A DNA stretch of 64,000 bases from contig JBDTRR010000020.1 in NCBI GenBank assembly GCA_039931615.1, positions 24,112 through 88,111 on the forward strand, written 5' to 3'. The position numbers were made by a program, and so were the translations under genes. Of the stretch, positions 1 to 7,910 are shown piece by piece. The DNA comes from JAHFUI01 sp039931615. GTDB lineage: Bacteria; Acidobacteriota; Vicinamibacteria; Vicinamibacterales; CAVVIG01. How positions within the stretch are numbered: position 1 is the first letter of the stretch; every line of letters begins with the position of its first letter. The notes under the pieces are model-generated. The model saw only the letters and a program-made list of their open reading frames with translations. It did no database searches and was not told where the DNA came from.

Positions 1-1
1 C

Positions 2-1195
2 CTCATCCTCGGTCCCGTGATCGGCGTGGTCGGACTGACCGGCGCCATCGTCGTCTTCCGCTACGAGCTCAACCGCATGACGACGCCCGGCACCGCCTAT
101 GTGCGGCCCCAGGCGGCGCGTCTGACCATCGATGAGTTGACGGCGCGCGTGCAGGCGGCGAGTCCGGGGGATCGATTCACGCAGGCGGGATGGGGAGAAG
201 CCGGCCCGGACAACGCGTGGAACTTTCGATCGACGTCGCCGCAGGGACACCGCATCCATACCTTCGTGAATCAGTACACGGGCGAGATTACCGGCCGTGA
301 CGACTACCACGAGAAGTGGATGCAATGGTTCTTCGACCTGCACGCCTACCTGCTCGCCGGCGACACGGGCGAGTTCCTGAACGGCTTCGTCGGGCTGGCC
401 ACCGTGATCTTGAGCGTGACCGGCCTTGTCGTCTGGTGGCCGGGCACCGCGCACTGGCTGTTTGGCTTCCGCTACCTGTGGGGCGCGGGATGGCGGCGTC
501 AGAATTACGACCTGCACAAGGTGGTGGGCTTCTACTCCAGCCTGGCGCTCACCTTCGTCGCGCTCACCGGCGTCTACTATGCGTTTCCGTCGCTGTACAA
601 GAACCTCACTGAACGGGCCACTGGCACGAAGGTGACAGTGGGCTCGCCGACAGCCGTCACCGCGTGGAGCGATCGCCGGGTGCCGGTCGAGCAGTACCTG
701 CGCGCGGCGGAAGCCGCCCAGCCCGGCGCGGCCGCGGTCTCGCTGTCGTTCCCCCAGAAGGCCGGCGAGCCGGTCACGGTGCGAACCAAGGAGCCGCGCG
801 ACTGGCACCGCATCGGCCTCAACTACGTGTATCTCGAGCCGGCAGATGCGCGCATCGTGCGAAGCGACCGGTTTTCGGAGGTGACCGTCGGGACACAGGC
901 GATTCTGCTGATGTATCCCCTGCACTTCGGCCGTTTCGGCGGCCGCTGGGGCTCGCCGGCGCTGTTCTACGGCGTGATGGCCTTCTACGTGGTCATCGGC
1001 GTCACGCCGTTCGTGCTGATGGTGACAGGTCTGCTGATGTATTGGAACCGCTCCCTGTCGAAGAAGTGGAAGCGCGCCCGGGCACGGCTGGACCGGAAGG
1101 CGCTCGTGCCGGCAGGCCACCCCGTACAGGTCCGCAGCCAGGACTCCTCTGCACCTGGTGTCCGCCTTGAGGCGGACCTCCCACGGTCCGGCTGA
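2..1195 (+). CDS. PepSY-associated TM protein, 5' end outside window
   Basis: Membrane protein of the PepSY-associated TM-helix family, often found near TonB receptors and thought to act in inner-membrane iron or siderophore reduction. The frame is open to the window edge, so the true start is upstream; the first internal candidate is GTG at 17. At least three further hydrophobic segments are visible: around the VGLATVILSVTGLVVWWPG stretch, around FYSSLALTFVALTGVYYAF, and near the C-terminus (MAFYVVIGVTPFVLMVTGLL). The motif DLHAYLLAG and a later DLHKVVGFY supply conserved His residues. The last dozen residues (GVRLEADLPRSG) are encoded by a dispersed palindromic repeat, so the natural C-terminus has been replaced. 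Family call is confident; role is family inference. Confidence 0.85.
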   Translation, partial: LILGPVIGVVGLTGAIVVFRYELNRMTTPGTAYVRPQAARLTIDELTARVQAASPGDRFTQAGWGEAGPDNAWNFRSTSPQGHRIHTFVNQYTGEITGRDDYHEKWMQWFFDLHAYLLAGDTGEFLNGFVGLATVILSVTGLVVWWPGTAHWLFGFRYLWGAGWRRQNYDLHKVVGFYSSLALTFVALTGVYYAFPSLYKNLTERATGTKVTVGSPTAVTAWSDRRVPVEQYLRAAEAAQPGAAAVSLSFPQKAGEPVTVRTKEPRDWHRIGLNYVYLEPADARIVRSDRFSEVTVGTQAILLMYPLHFGRFGGRWGSPALFYGVMAFYVVIGVTPFVLMVTGLLMYWNRSLSKKWKRARARLDRKALVPAGHPVQVRSQDSSAPGVRLEADLPRSG

Positions 1196-1211
1196 AGCCG
1201 GACCCTACGTA
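1158..1211. repeat. Family A bipartite palindromic repeat
   Basis: Two adjacent stem-loops, GTCCGCCTTGAGGCGGAC and GTCCGGCTGAAGCCGGAC, followed by the end motif CCTACGTA. It overlaps the 3' end of the PepSY gene and supplies its last codons and stop. Same family as 10405-10464 and 11188-11247. Confidence 0.85.
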
Positions 1212-1245
1212 CAAACAGCGATCTCACGACGTGCCGGCCGCCCGC

Positions 1246-1270
1246 GGGACGGTCTGAAGATCGTCCCCCA
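1246..1270. repeat. Family C palindromic repeat
   Basis: Stem-loop GGGACGGTCTGAAGATCGTCCC. It recurs in better form at 15827-15853, where the end motif CCCCTACG is present. The rest of the 1196-1436 gap shows no gene. Confidence 0.6.
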
Positions 1271-1436
1271 CATCAGATACCTCGAGTCATCGACATCGAC
1301 GGGCCAAGCCGACTGACACATCGGTCCGCTCGGGCGGCCCACCCACGTACATCCGTGCTGGACGGTCTTTTTGGACGCGGCCGGCGCCAGAAAGACGGAA
1401 CGCCAGTGAATCGCTTAGAATGACGCGCGGGCACGG

Positions 1437-2039
1437 GTGCGCGTTCAGTCCAGGTCTACATTGAGATTCACTAGAGTCCTCATCACCGGTCTGATCGTCA
1501 TCGCCGGCGCCTGTTCCGGGAAGGGGCCGCCGCCGGCTGCCGATCTCGCTCACCCGGCCACCATCAAGGACATCATGGACTCGATGATCGATCCGAGCGC
1601 CGACTTCCTGTTCGAATCGGTGGTCCAGATCGCGGACGAGCAGGGCGTCAGGGAACAGGCTCCGCAGACCGACGAGGAATGGCAGCAGGTCCGTCGTCAT
1701 GCATTCGTCCTCCTCGAAGCGCCGAATCTCATGGTCATGCCGGGCCGCCGGGTGGCGCAGCCGCATGAGCGCTCCGAGAATCCGCAGGTCGAGCTCCAGC
1801 CGGAGGAGATTCAGAAGATGGTCGACGCCGATCGACCCGGCTTCGTCGGTCGCGCGCGGACGCTGCAGGAGGCCGCCGCGCTGGTGCTGAAAGCCAGCGA
1901 GCAGAAGGACAAGACTGCCCTGTTCCACGCCATCGAGAGCATCGATCGGGCGTGCGAGAGCTGCCATCTGCGCTATTGGTATCCGAACGACCAGCGAGCC
2001 CGGCAGGCGGCGAAGGAACAAGGCCTGGTGGTGGATTGA
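1437..2039 (+). CDS. haem-binding lipoprotein (single CXXCH)
   Basis: Exported protein of 200 aa. A hydrophobic signal segment ends in a lipobox (IAGAC), so lipid anchoring is expected. One c-type haem motif, CESCH, lies near the C-terminus, as in small cytochrome c'-like proteins; the rest is charged and helical. The start is ambiguous: GTG at 1437 gives the full frame, while TTG at 1461 gives a shorter signal peptide (MRFTRVLITG) behind a weak AGG. It is followed on the same strand by the conserved secreted protein at 2159. An electron-carrier or sensor role is inferred only from the haem motif. Confidence 0.7.
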   Translation: MRVQSRSTLRFTRVLITGLIVIAGACSGKGPPPAADLAHPATIKDIMDSMIDPSADFLFESVVQIADEQGVREQAPQTDEEWQQVRRHAFVLLEAPNLMVMPGRRVAQPHERSENPQVELQPEEIQKMVDADRPGFVGRARTLQEAAALVLKASEQKDKTALFHAIESIDRACESCHLRYWYPNDQRARQAAKEQGLVVD

Positions 2040-2158
2040 GCAGCGCCGATTGGGACAGCGGCGACAGATTCTGCGTCTTAAGACAATCGAATCACGACAT
2101 CGATTCTTTGACACGATGACGTGTCGGTACCGATCGCGAGTAACTGGAGGAGGTTCAA

Positions 2159-3493
2159 GTGAGAGCACGGCCGTTGGCGGTTCGGTTTGCCTTTGCTGTT
2201 CTGATCACCCTGATCGTGGTGATTGATGTCGGCCCGGTCTCACCTGGCGTCTTCGCTCAGGACAACGCGGCTGCGGCCGGACAAGGTGGACGCGGGCGCG
2301 GCGGTGCGCCGGCCGGGACGCAGCCCGCGCCGGGCGGCCGGGGCGCCGGCCGTGGTGCGCCGCCGGTGATCCTCGGCCCTCCCGCGGGAGTGGCCGCGCT
2401 GCCGCTGGACTTGTTCAGCTCGAAGAACTTCTACAAAGACCAGGCGCTGTGGCTGGACAAGCGCTACTTCCGATGCAATGTTCCGCGTCAGCTCTATGGG
2501 ATGTGGAACACGGGCCGGATCGGTCCCAACGCGCCGGCGTCGGCCTCCTGGGGCGACTGCAACGCCGACTTGCCGCGGGAGAGCATCCTCAGTCCCTACC
2601 CCTACAAGACGGCGAAGGAACACTACGCCGCGCTGATGGCTGCCGCCAAAGCCAAGGGTGGACCGACCGTCTACACCAAGGCGACGACGCCCGACTGGGA
2701 TGGGTTCTACCAGCGTGACGCGCGAGCCGATCGCGGCTCCGAGTGGATCTGGGGAGTGACCCAGGCGCCAACCGTCCTGTCGGTGCTCACCCCTGAGTAC
2801 CAAAAGCGCATGGTCCAGATGATCTACCACGAGGCCGTCAGCAACTCCCCGCAGTGGAACGCTTCCTTCTGCTACCCCGAAGGGTTCGTCCGCTGGTGGG
2901 CGGAACCCTCGTCCGGGGGGAATTTCCAGCTGACGATGGCCACCTGGCAGGTCCAGTTCCTGTCCGGCATCGCCGACAACTTCCTGCGACAGGTGCTGAT
3001 CGGCAAGGAGCACGTGCAGAAGGTGCCGCAGTGGTATGGCGAGACGGTCGGCTTCTGGGACGGCACGACGCTGGTCACCTGGACGGCCAACATCCAGGCC
3101 TGGAGCTTGACGCACGCGATGTTCGATAACAGCGACAAGCTGGAGACGGTCGAAACCTTCAAGCCCGCCCTGGATGCGTCCGGCAAGTTCATCGGGCTCG
3201 ATCACGAGACCATCTTCTACGATCCGGACGCCTTCGTCGCCCCGGTCCGCGCCTCCTACCGCTTCAACCGGGTGGCGACGCCCGACGATCCGAATCGCCG
3301 CTACACCTTCATCGAGTGTCTGAGCAACATCCACAACACCGATGGCCGGCCGAAACAGCTGACCGCGGCCGACCCGCGGTATGTCGATTACTATGGCCGG
3401 CCCTGGGCGAAGAACTGGGAGCAGTACCTGGAAACGGGCTGGGACAAACCGAAGGACGAACTGCCCGACGCGATCACCGACATCTTCAAATAG
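2159..3493 (+). CDS. conserved secreted protein, unknown function
   Basis: Protein of 444 aa with an N-terminal signal peptide (cleavage likely near VFAQD), then a Gly/Arg/Pro-rich low-complexity linker at about residues 38-70 and a folded domain rich in Trp and Tyr. GTG start at 2159 is supported by a strong GGAGGAGG Shine-Dalgarno about 5 bases upstream. It lies 10 bases before the DUF6152 gene, and the two probably form an operon. I do not recognise a catalytic motif. The Trp-rich composition (RWWAEPSSG, WYGETVGFWDGTTLVTWTA) resembles secreted proteins of unknown function that accompany DUF6152 in acidobacteria; that pairing is from memory. Confidence 0.75.
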   Translation: MRARPLAVRFAFAVLITLIVVIDVGPVSPGVFAQDNAAAAGQGGRGRGGAPAGTQPAPGGRGAGRGAPPVILGPPAGVAALPLDLFSSKNFYKDQALWLDKRYFRCNVPRQLYGMWNTGRIGPNAPASASWGDCNADLPRESILSPYPYKTAKEHYAALMAAAKAKGGPTVYTKATTPDWDGFYQRDARADRGSEWIWGVTQAPTVLSVLTPEYQKRMVQMIYHEAVSNSPQWNASFCYPEGFVRWWAEPSSGGNFQLTMATWQVQFLSGIADNFLRQVLIGKEHVQKVPQWYGETVGFWDGTTLVTWTANIQAWSLTHAMFDNSDKLETVETFKPALDASGKFIGLDHETIFYDPDAFVAPVRASYRFNRVATPDDPNRRYTFIECLSNIHNTDGRPKQLTAADPRYVDYYGRPWAKNWEQYLETGWDKPKDELPDAITDIFK

Positions 3494-3503
3494 GGGAGCA
3501 GCG

Positions 3504-3995
3504 ATGAAACGTCACACAATCAACGCCTTGACGGCAGCGGGCTCGCTGGCCATGCTGGCGGTACTGTTCGAGGTTCCGGTTTCGACCCACCATTCGTTCG
3601 CCATGTACGACCAGACCAAGACCGTCACGTTGACGGGCGTCGTCAGGCAGTTCGTGGCACAGGCCAATCACGCCGAACTGCACTTCGTCCTGGTGGCGCC
3701 GGACCGCAAGGGACTGGTCAAGGGCGCAGACGGCAAGTACGTGGAATGGGGCGTGGAGATGGCGGGGGCCGCGGCGGTGGCGCAGCAGGGGATCACGACG
3801 GCCACGTTCGGGGTCGGCACGGTGTTCAGCGTCCGGCTGAATCCGCTGCGCGATGGGTCGAATTACGGATCCAGGACCGGCGCCATCGCCAAATGTCCGG
3901 TCGATCCCGCCACCAAGAAGCCGAAGCTGCCGGAGGCGGACAAGCACTGCGATTCCGTCGAGGGGCGCACCTTGAGTGGTGGGACGACGTTCTAG
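3504..3995 (+). CDS. DUF6152 family secreted protein
   Basis: Small secreted protein of 163 aa. It has a signal peptide followed directly by the family hallmark THHSFAMYD and the following TLTGVVRQF...NHAELHF pattern, which is a compact beta domain of unknown function. ATG at 3504 is chosen because GGGGAG lies 6 bases upstream and because it begins a proper signal peptide; the frame is open further upstream but overlaps the preceding gene. It forms the end of the operon with the gene at 2159. A hairpin plus T-tract follows at 4007-4071. Confidence 0.8.
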   Translation: MKRHTINALTAAGSLAMLAVLFEVPVSTHHSFAMYDQTKTVTLTGVVRQFVAQANHAELHFVLVAPDRKGLVKGADGKYVEWGVEMAGAAAVAQQGITTATFGVGTVFSVRLNPLRDGSNYGSRTGAIAKCPVDPATKKPKLPEADKHCDSVEGRTLSGGTTF

Positions 3996-4006
3996 AAAAA
4001 TCGACA

Positions 4007-4071
4007 GTAGTGCAGGCCTTCAGGCCTGCCGTGTCAGGCAGACCCGAAGGTCTGCACTACGACTGTTTTTT
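4007..4071. terminator. Family B palindromic repeat acting as terminator
   Basis: Two stem-loops (GCAGGCCTTCAGGCCTGC and GCAGACCCGAAGGTCTGC) lie between inverted ends GTAGTGCAG and CTGCACTAC. The element is followed by GACTGTTTTTTC on the plus strand and preceded by GAAAAATCGAC, which reads as a T-tract on the minus strand. It sits between convergent genes (DUF6152 and the cytochrome at 4113), so it can terminate both. Confidence 0.75.
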
Positions 4072-4075
4072 CATC

Positions 4076-4105
4076 ACGGTCCGGCTGACGCCGGAGACCA
4101 CGTAG
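4076..4105. repeat. partial Family A repeat
   Basis: A half element, CACGGTCCGGCTGACGCCGG followed by AGACCACGTAG. Only one stem-loop is kept, with a degenerate end motif. Confidence 0.6.
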
Positions 4106-4112
4106 AAACGCG

Positions 4113-4994
4113 CTACTGCCCCCGACCCTGCGGCGGCGCCGCCGGCAGGCCTTTCAGCTGATCGAGCTGACGTTTGACCACGGCGTTCAGCGGATCGAGC
4201 TCGACCGCCTTCTCCAGGCTCTTGATCGCGCCGTCCTTGTCATTCTTCTTCTGCTGCGCTTGCGACAGCCCGATATACGTCCGCGAGGACTGCGGGAAGA
4301 AATCAAGATTGAGCTGAAGCCAGGCAATCGCGTCATCCGCCTTGTCGGCGGTGGTCGCTCGCTGGGCGTAGGTGACGAGGGTCGCCTCGCTGAAATCGTA
4401 CGCCTGCGCGCCGAAATACTGCCGGCGCAGGTCCCTGTACTGGGCGATCGCCGCCGGGGTGCCCTTCTCGGTGGTCGTCTGATCGAGGAGCTCGGCGAGG
4501 GTTCTCGGGATCGCGACACCACGATGGCAGGTGACACACCCGACACGCGCGGCGGCGGTTTCGGCGCGGCCGGTGGCCGCGACCACCTTGGGATTGATCT
4601 CCCGAACCATCAGCATCATCTGGCGCGCGGTTTTCTTCTGTGGTTTGTCATCCGACGCAAAATCGAACGCCGGCGCTGCACCGCCGCGGCCGCGCCCGCC
4701 GCCGGCATCGCCTCGTCCGCCGGGCGCGGCCGCGGCCTGCACGTGGCAGTGGCTGCACTGGACGCCAAGCGCGGCGGTGAACTGCTGCATCGCCTGGAGG
4801 ACCTGCGGCTGCGTCGTCTCTTTCGGGAGGACCTGCAGGTTCTGGGGAGCGACGGCGGCAGCCGGTGGCCCGCCGCCGCGGTCGCCCCCGCCTCCCCGCT
4901 GCCCCGCCGCGGCATCCTGCCCGCGGGCCGGCAGAGCCGCCAGCAGGACGGCCGTCAGCGTGGCGGCTGGTAGTGATATGTGACGGTAATTCAT
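4113..4994 (-). CDS. c-type cytochrome with C-terminal TPR-like repeats
   Basis: Periplasmic protein of 293 aa. Signal peptide, then a Gly/Arg-rich linker, then two haem c motifs (CSHCH and CVTCH) spaced as in the photosynthetic reaction-centre cytochrome c family that is common in acidobacteria, and finally a helical region with TPR character. The ATG at 4994 is preferred over the in-frame GTG at 5000 because GAGG lies 5 bases upstream. It follows the ankyrin gene of cassette 1 by 24 bases and is probably co-transcribed. An electron-transfer role is inferred from the haem motifs. Confidence 0.8.
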   Translation of the reverse strand: MNYRHISLPAATLTAVLLAALPARGQDAAAGQRGGGGDRGGGPPAAAVAPQNLQVLPKETTQPQVLQAMQQFTAALGVQCSHCHVQAAAAPGGRGDAGGGRGRGGAAPAFDFASDDKPQKKTARQMMLMVREINPKVVAATGRAETAAARVGCVTCHRGVAIPRTLAELLDQTTTEKGTPAAIAQYRDLRRQYFGAQAYDFSEATLVTYAQRATTADKADDAIAWLQLNLDFFPQSSRTYIGLSQAQQKKNDKDGAIKSLEKAVELDPLNAVVKRQLDQLKGLPAAPPQGRGQ

Positions 4995-5018
4995 ACGCAC
5001 CTCAGTGGAGAAATATAG

Positions 5019-6482
5019 TCAGTTCGAGGACGGCCCGGCCAATTCGGTGAGCAGCGCGGCGGTGGCCTGGCGCACTTCCGGTGCGGGGCCACGAGCCGCG
5101 GCGCCGCGGCCGGCCGGCGCGTCGGCGAGCGCGAGGTCGAGCGGCGTACGTCCCTGCCGGTCCTTGAGATCGAGCCTGGCACCGCGCCCGGCCAGCAGCC
5201 TGATCACCGCGTCGGACTGCCCCACCGCGATGTGCACGGCGGTCTGGCCGCCGTCGTTGACGGCGTTGACGTCGGCGCCATGGTCCAGGCACAGCGCAAC
5301 GGCGTCGGCCACCGCCTGGTCCGGCTTGCCGCGGGCGGCGCCGGCGGCAAACATCAGTGCCGTCGCGCCGGTCCGGTTCTTCAGCGCCGGATCGGCGCCC
5401 CGCTCCAGCAGCAGGCGCATCGCCGGCACATCGATCGATTTCGCGGCGCGCATCAGCGGCGTCGCACCGGCCCCGAGCTGGCCGTCGCCGGTGTTGTGAT
5501 AGCGCGCCAGCAGCGGGGTCTTGAGGCGGGCGTTCGGGTCGGCGCCGTGGCTGAGGAGCGCCGCGAGGAGGTCGAGATTGTCGACGCCGCCGGACGGCTT
5601 GCGGGTGGGACGATTGATCATCGGCGGCTGGGTGTGCATGTCGACGGCGGCGTAGAGCGCCGCCATGCCGGAGCTGTCCCCGAGATTGGGATCCGCGCCT
5701 TTTTCCGCCAGCAGCGCCGCCACGTCGTAGTGCCCGTTGATGATCGCCAGCACCAGCGCGGTGGTCTGGTCCGGGTCGGTCGAATCGAGATCGGCCCCCC
5801 GCGCCACCAGCACGCGGGCGGCGTCGAGGGCGCCCTGCCGCGCCGCCAGCATCAACGCGGTCAGGCTGCCTCGCGGCAGCACGGTGTTCACCATGGTCGC
5901 CAGGTTGAACTTGAACGGCGCGAACTCCTGCGCCGACGACCGGAGATCGAGCGCCGCCCCGCGGTCGATCAGGAGCGAGACCACGTCGGGGTGGTTTTCG
6001 GCCGCCGCCCACATCAGCGCGGTCTCACCCAGCCAGTGCTCCCGGGCATTGACGTCCGCGCCGGCGTTCAACAGGGCGGCCACCGAATCCGGATCGCCGG
6101 TCCGCGCCGCGGTCATCAGCACGGTTTCGCCCTCGGGCAGCGCGGCGCTGGCGTCCGCGCCGGCCTTGAGCAGCGCGCCGATGATCGCGGCGTTCCCGTT
6201 CCCTGCCGCCAGGGACAGGGCGGTCACGCCGTAGCGATTCGCGGCGTGCACGCTGGCGCCCGCCTGCAGCAGCAGCTGGACGGTTTCCCGGTCGTCCGAC
6301 CGCACCGCCCAGTGCAGCGCGGTGGTCCCGTCCACCTCGCGGCCGTTCACGTCCGCCCGCTGCTTCACCAGTTCGCGCACGCCGGCCCGGTTGCCGTTCT
6401 TCACCGCGTCGATCAACGACGCATTCCCGGTCGCGCCAAGGCTGGCAACGGCGGCGAACCCGATCAGCCACGACCACTTCAT
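5019..6482 (-). CDS. exported ankyrin-repeat protein (cassette 1)
   Basis: Protein of 487 aa with a short N-terminal signal sequence (MKWSWLIGFAAVASLGATGNA), then ankyrin repeats to the end, seen in the periodic G-ADVNA / TALHWA / LLLQAGAS pattern. Around the middle is an insertion shared by all four paralogues here, containing AALYAAVDMHT followed by a Pro/Arg-rich stretch and KPSGG. It starts 3 bases after the DUF1552 stop, so the two are translationally linked. Ankyrin domains mediate protein contacts; an extracytoplasmic ankyrin that always follows DUF1552 may be a partner or inhibitor of it (inference). Confidence 0.9.
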   Translation of the reverse strand: MKWSWLIGFAAVASLGATGNASLIDAVKNGNRAGVRELVKQRADVNGREVDGTTALHWAVRSDDRETVQLLLQAGASVHAANRYGVTALSLAAGNGNAAIIGALLKAGADASAALPEGETVLMTAARTGDPDSVAALLNAGADVNAREHWLGETALMWAAAENHPDVVSLLIDRGAALDLRSSAQEFAPFKFNLATMVNTVLPRGSLTALMLAARQGALDAARVLVARGADLDSTDPDQTTALVLAIINGHYDVAALLAEKGADPNLGDSSGMAALYAAVDMHTQPPMINRPTRKPSGGVDNLDLLAALLSHGADPNARLKTPLLARYHNTGDGQLGAGATPLMRAAKSIDVPAMRLLLERGADPALKNRTGATALMFAAGAARGKPDQAVADAVALCLDHGADVNAVNDGGQTAVHIAVGQSDAVIRLLAGRGARLDLKDRQGRTPLDLALADAPAGRGAAARGPAPEVRQATAALLTELAGPSSN

Positions 6483-6485
6483 GGT

Positions 6486-7808
6486 TTAGAGCTCCACGCG
6501 CCCGGTGCTGATGCCGAACCGGTCGAGCTCGATATCGAACTTGTCGGCAATCGCCAGCATCAGGTTGGCATTCGGCGACTGCTCCGGCGCGACAATGTGC
6601 CGGTTGCCCGCGATGCGTCCGGCGCCGCCGCCGACAACGACGTGCGGCAGCGGATACGGCGTGTGCCCGTTGCCGTTGCTCATGCCGCTGCCGTAGACGA
6701 TGATCGAGTGGTCGAGCAGCGAGCCGTCGCCGTCCGGGGTCGATCGCAGCCGATCGAGGAATTTCGCCAGCAGCCCGGCATGATAGACGTTGACCTTGGC
6801 GTGATCGGCGATCCGCTCGGCGTTGTTGCCGTGATGCGAGACGGTGTGATGCGGCTCCGTCACGCCGACCTGCGGGTAGGTGCGCTGGCTGAACTCCCGG
6901 GCCATCATGAACGTGAAGACGCGGGTGAGATCCGCCTGGTAGGCCAGCGTCAGCAGCTCGAACATCAGCGCCGCATGCTCCTCGAACGAGTCCGGCACGC
7001 CGACCGGCGCATCGGGCACCGTCAGTTCGACCGTCTGCTGCTCGGCCCGCTGGATGCGCCGCTCGATCTCGCGGATGTCGTCCAGGTACTCCATCAGCCG
7101 GGCGTGATCGCGGGCGCCCAGATCGACCTTCAGGTCGGCGAGATCGGCGCCGACGAAATCGAGAATGCTGCGGTCCTGGCGCATCCGCGCCAGGCGCTGC
7201 TCCCTGGTCCCGGCCCGGCCGAACATCCGCTCGAACACCACGCGCGGATTGATCTCCATCGGCAGCGGCGTCGTCGGCGTCTGCCAGTTCAGCGTGTTGA
7301 CGTAGGCGCAGCTGTAGCCGGGCGCGCAGGCGCCGACCAGGCCGGTGAAGTCCTCGGTGGCGACCTCGAGCGACGGGAACGTGGTCTCCTGGCCAATCCG
7401 CTTCGCGACGATCTGATCGATCGTCGTGCCGACGGCGAAGTCCGGCCCTTCAGTCCGCTTGGGCGGCACCCCGGCCAGCCATGAAGCCGACGCGCCGGCG
7501 TGGTTGGTGTCGGAGTTGAGCTCGGGCCGCGCCAGATTGCTGACGACGACGAGCTGGCTGCGGAACGATTCGAGCGGCTTGAGAATCGGCGTGAACTCGA
7601 AGCCGGCGCCGGCCGCCGCCGGCGTCCACTGGTCCATGATCACGCCGTGGGGAATGTAGACGAACCCCAGCCGCCGGCGCGGGATCGCCGCCGTCTGCGC
7701 CAGCGCGGTCATCGCCGGCACCATCGCGTCGAGGAGCGGCAGCCCGAGCGCGACCCCCACGCCACGGAGGAAGGTGCGACGCGGCAACGACACTTTCGAG
7801 ATGATCAT
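6486..7808 (-). CDS. DUF1552 family protein with Tat signal (cassette 1)
   Basis: Protein of 440 aa. The N-terminus has a twin-arginine signal, LPRRTFLRG, followed by a hydrophobic run, so export in folded form is likely. The body matches DUF1552: FVYIPHGVIMDQW, SCAYVNTLNWQ, EINPRVVFERMFG, EPHHTVSHH, DGSLLDHSIIVYGSGMSNG. The family is usually encoded beside DUF1592 proteins and has no established reaction; it has been related to the alkaline-phosphatase-like fold. ATG at 7808 is chosen because it starts the Tat peptide and has AGAGGA upstream; the open frame extends further but runs into a repeat. Confidence 0.9.
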   Translation of the reverse strand: MIISKVSLPRRTFLRGVGVALGLPLLDAMVPAMTALAQTAAIPRRRLGFVYIPHGVIMDQWTPAAAGAGFEFTPILKPLESFRSQLVVVSNLARPELNSDTNHAGASASWLAGVPPKRTEGPDFAVGTTIDQIVAKRIGQETTFPSLEVATEDFTGLVGACAPGYSCAYVNTLNWQTPTTPLPMEINPRVVFERMFGRAGTREQRLARMRQDRSILDFVGADLADLKVDLGARDHARLMEYLDDIREIERRIQRAEQQTVELTVPDAPVGVPDSFEEHAALMFELLTLAYQADLTRVFTFMMAREFSQRTYPQVGVTEPHHTVSHHGNNAERIADHAKVNVYHAGLLAKFLDRLRSTPDGDGSLLDHSIIVYGSGMSNGNGHTPYPLPHVVVGGGAGRIAGNRHIVAPEQSPNANLMLAIADKFDIELDRFGISTGRVEL

Positions 7809-7833
7809 GTGAATTCCTCTGCAGGCCTGCCAC

Positions 7834-7910
7834 CACGGTCCGGCTAACCTGAAGCCGGACCCCACCTACGCGAGGCTTGGTCACGGTCCGGCTGACGCCG
7901 GAGCCGACGT
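7834..7910. repeat. two Family A repeat fragments
   Basis: First copy CACGGTCCGGCTAACCTGAAG continues to GCCGGACCCCACCTACG at 7871; the second, CACGGTCCGGCTGACGCCGG, begins at 7882. The second overlaps the 3' end of the DUF1592 gene and supplies its final residues and TGA stop. Confidence 0.65.
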
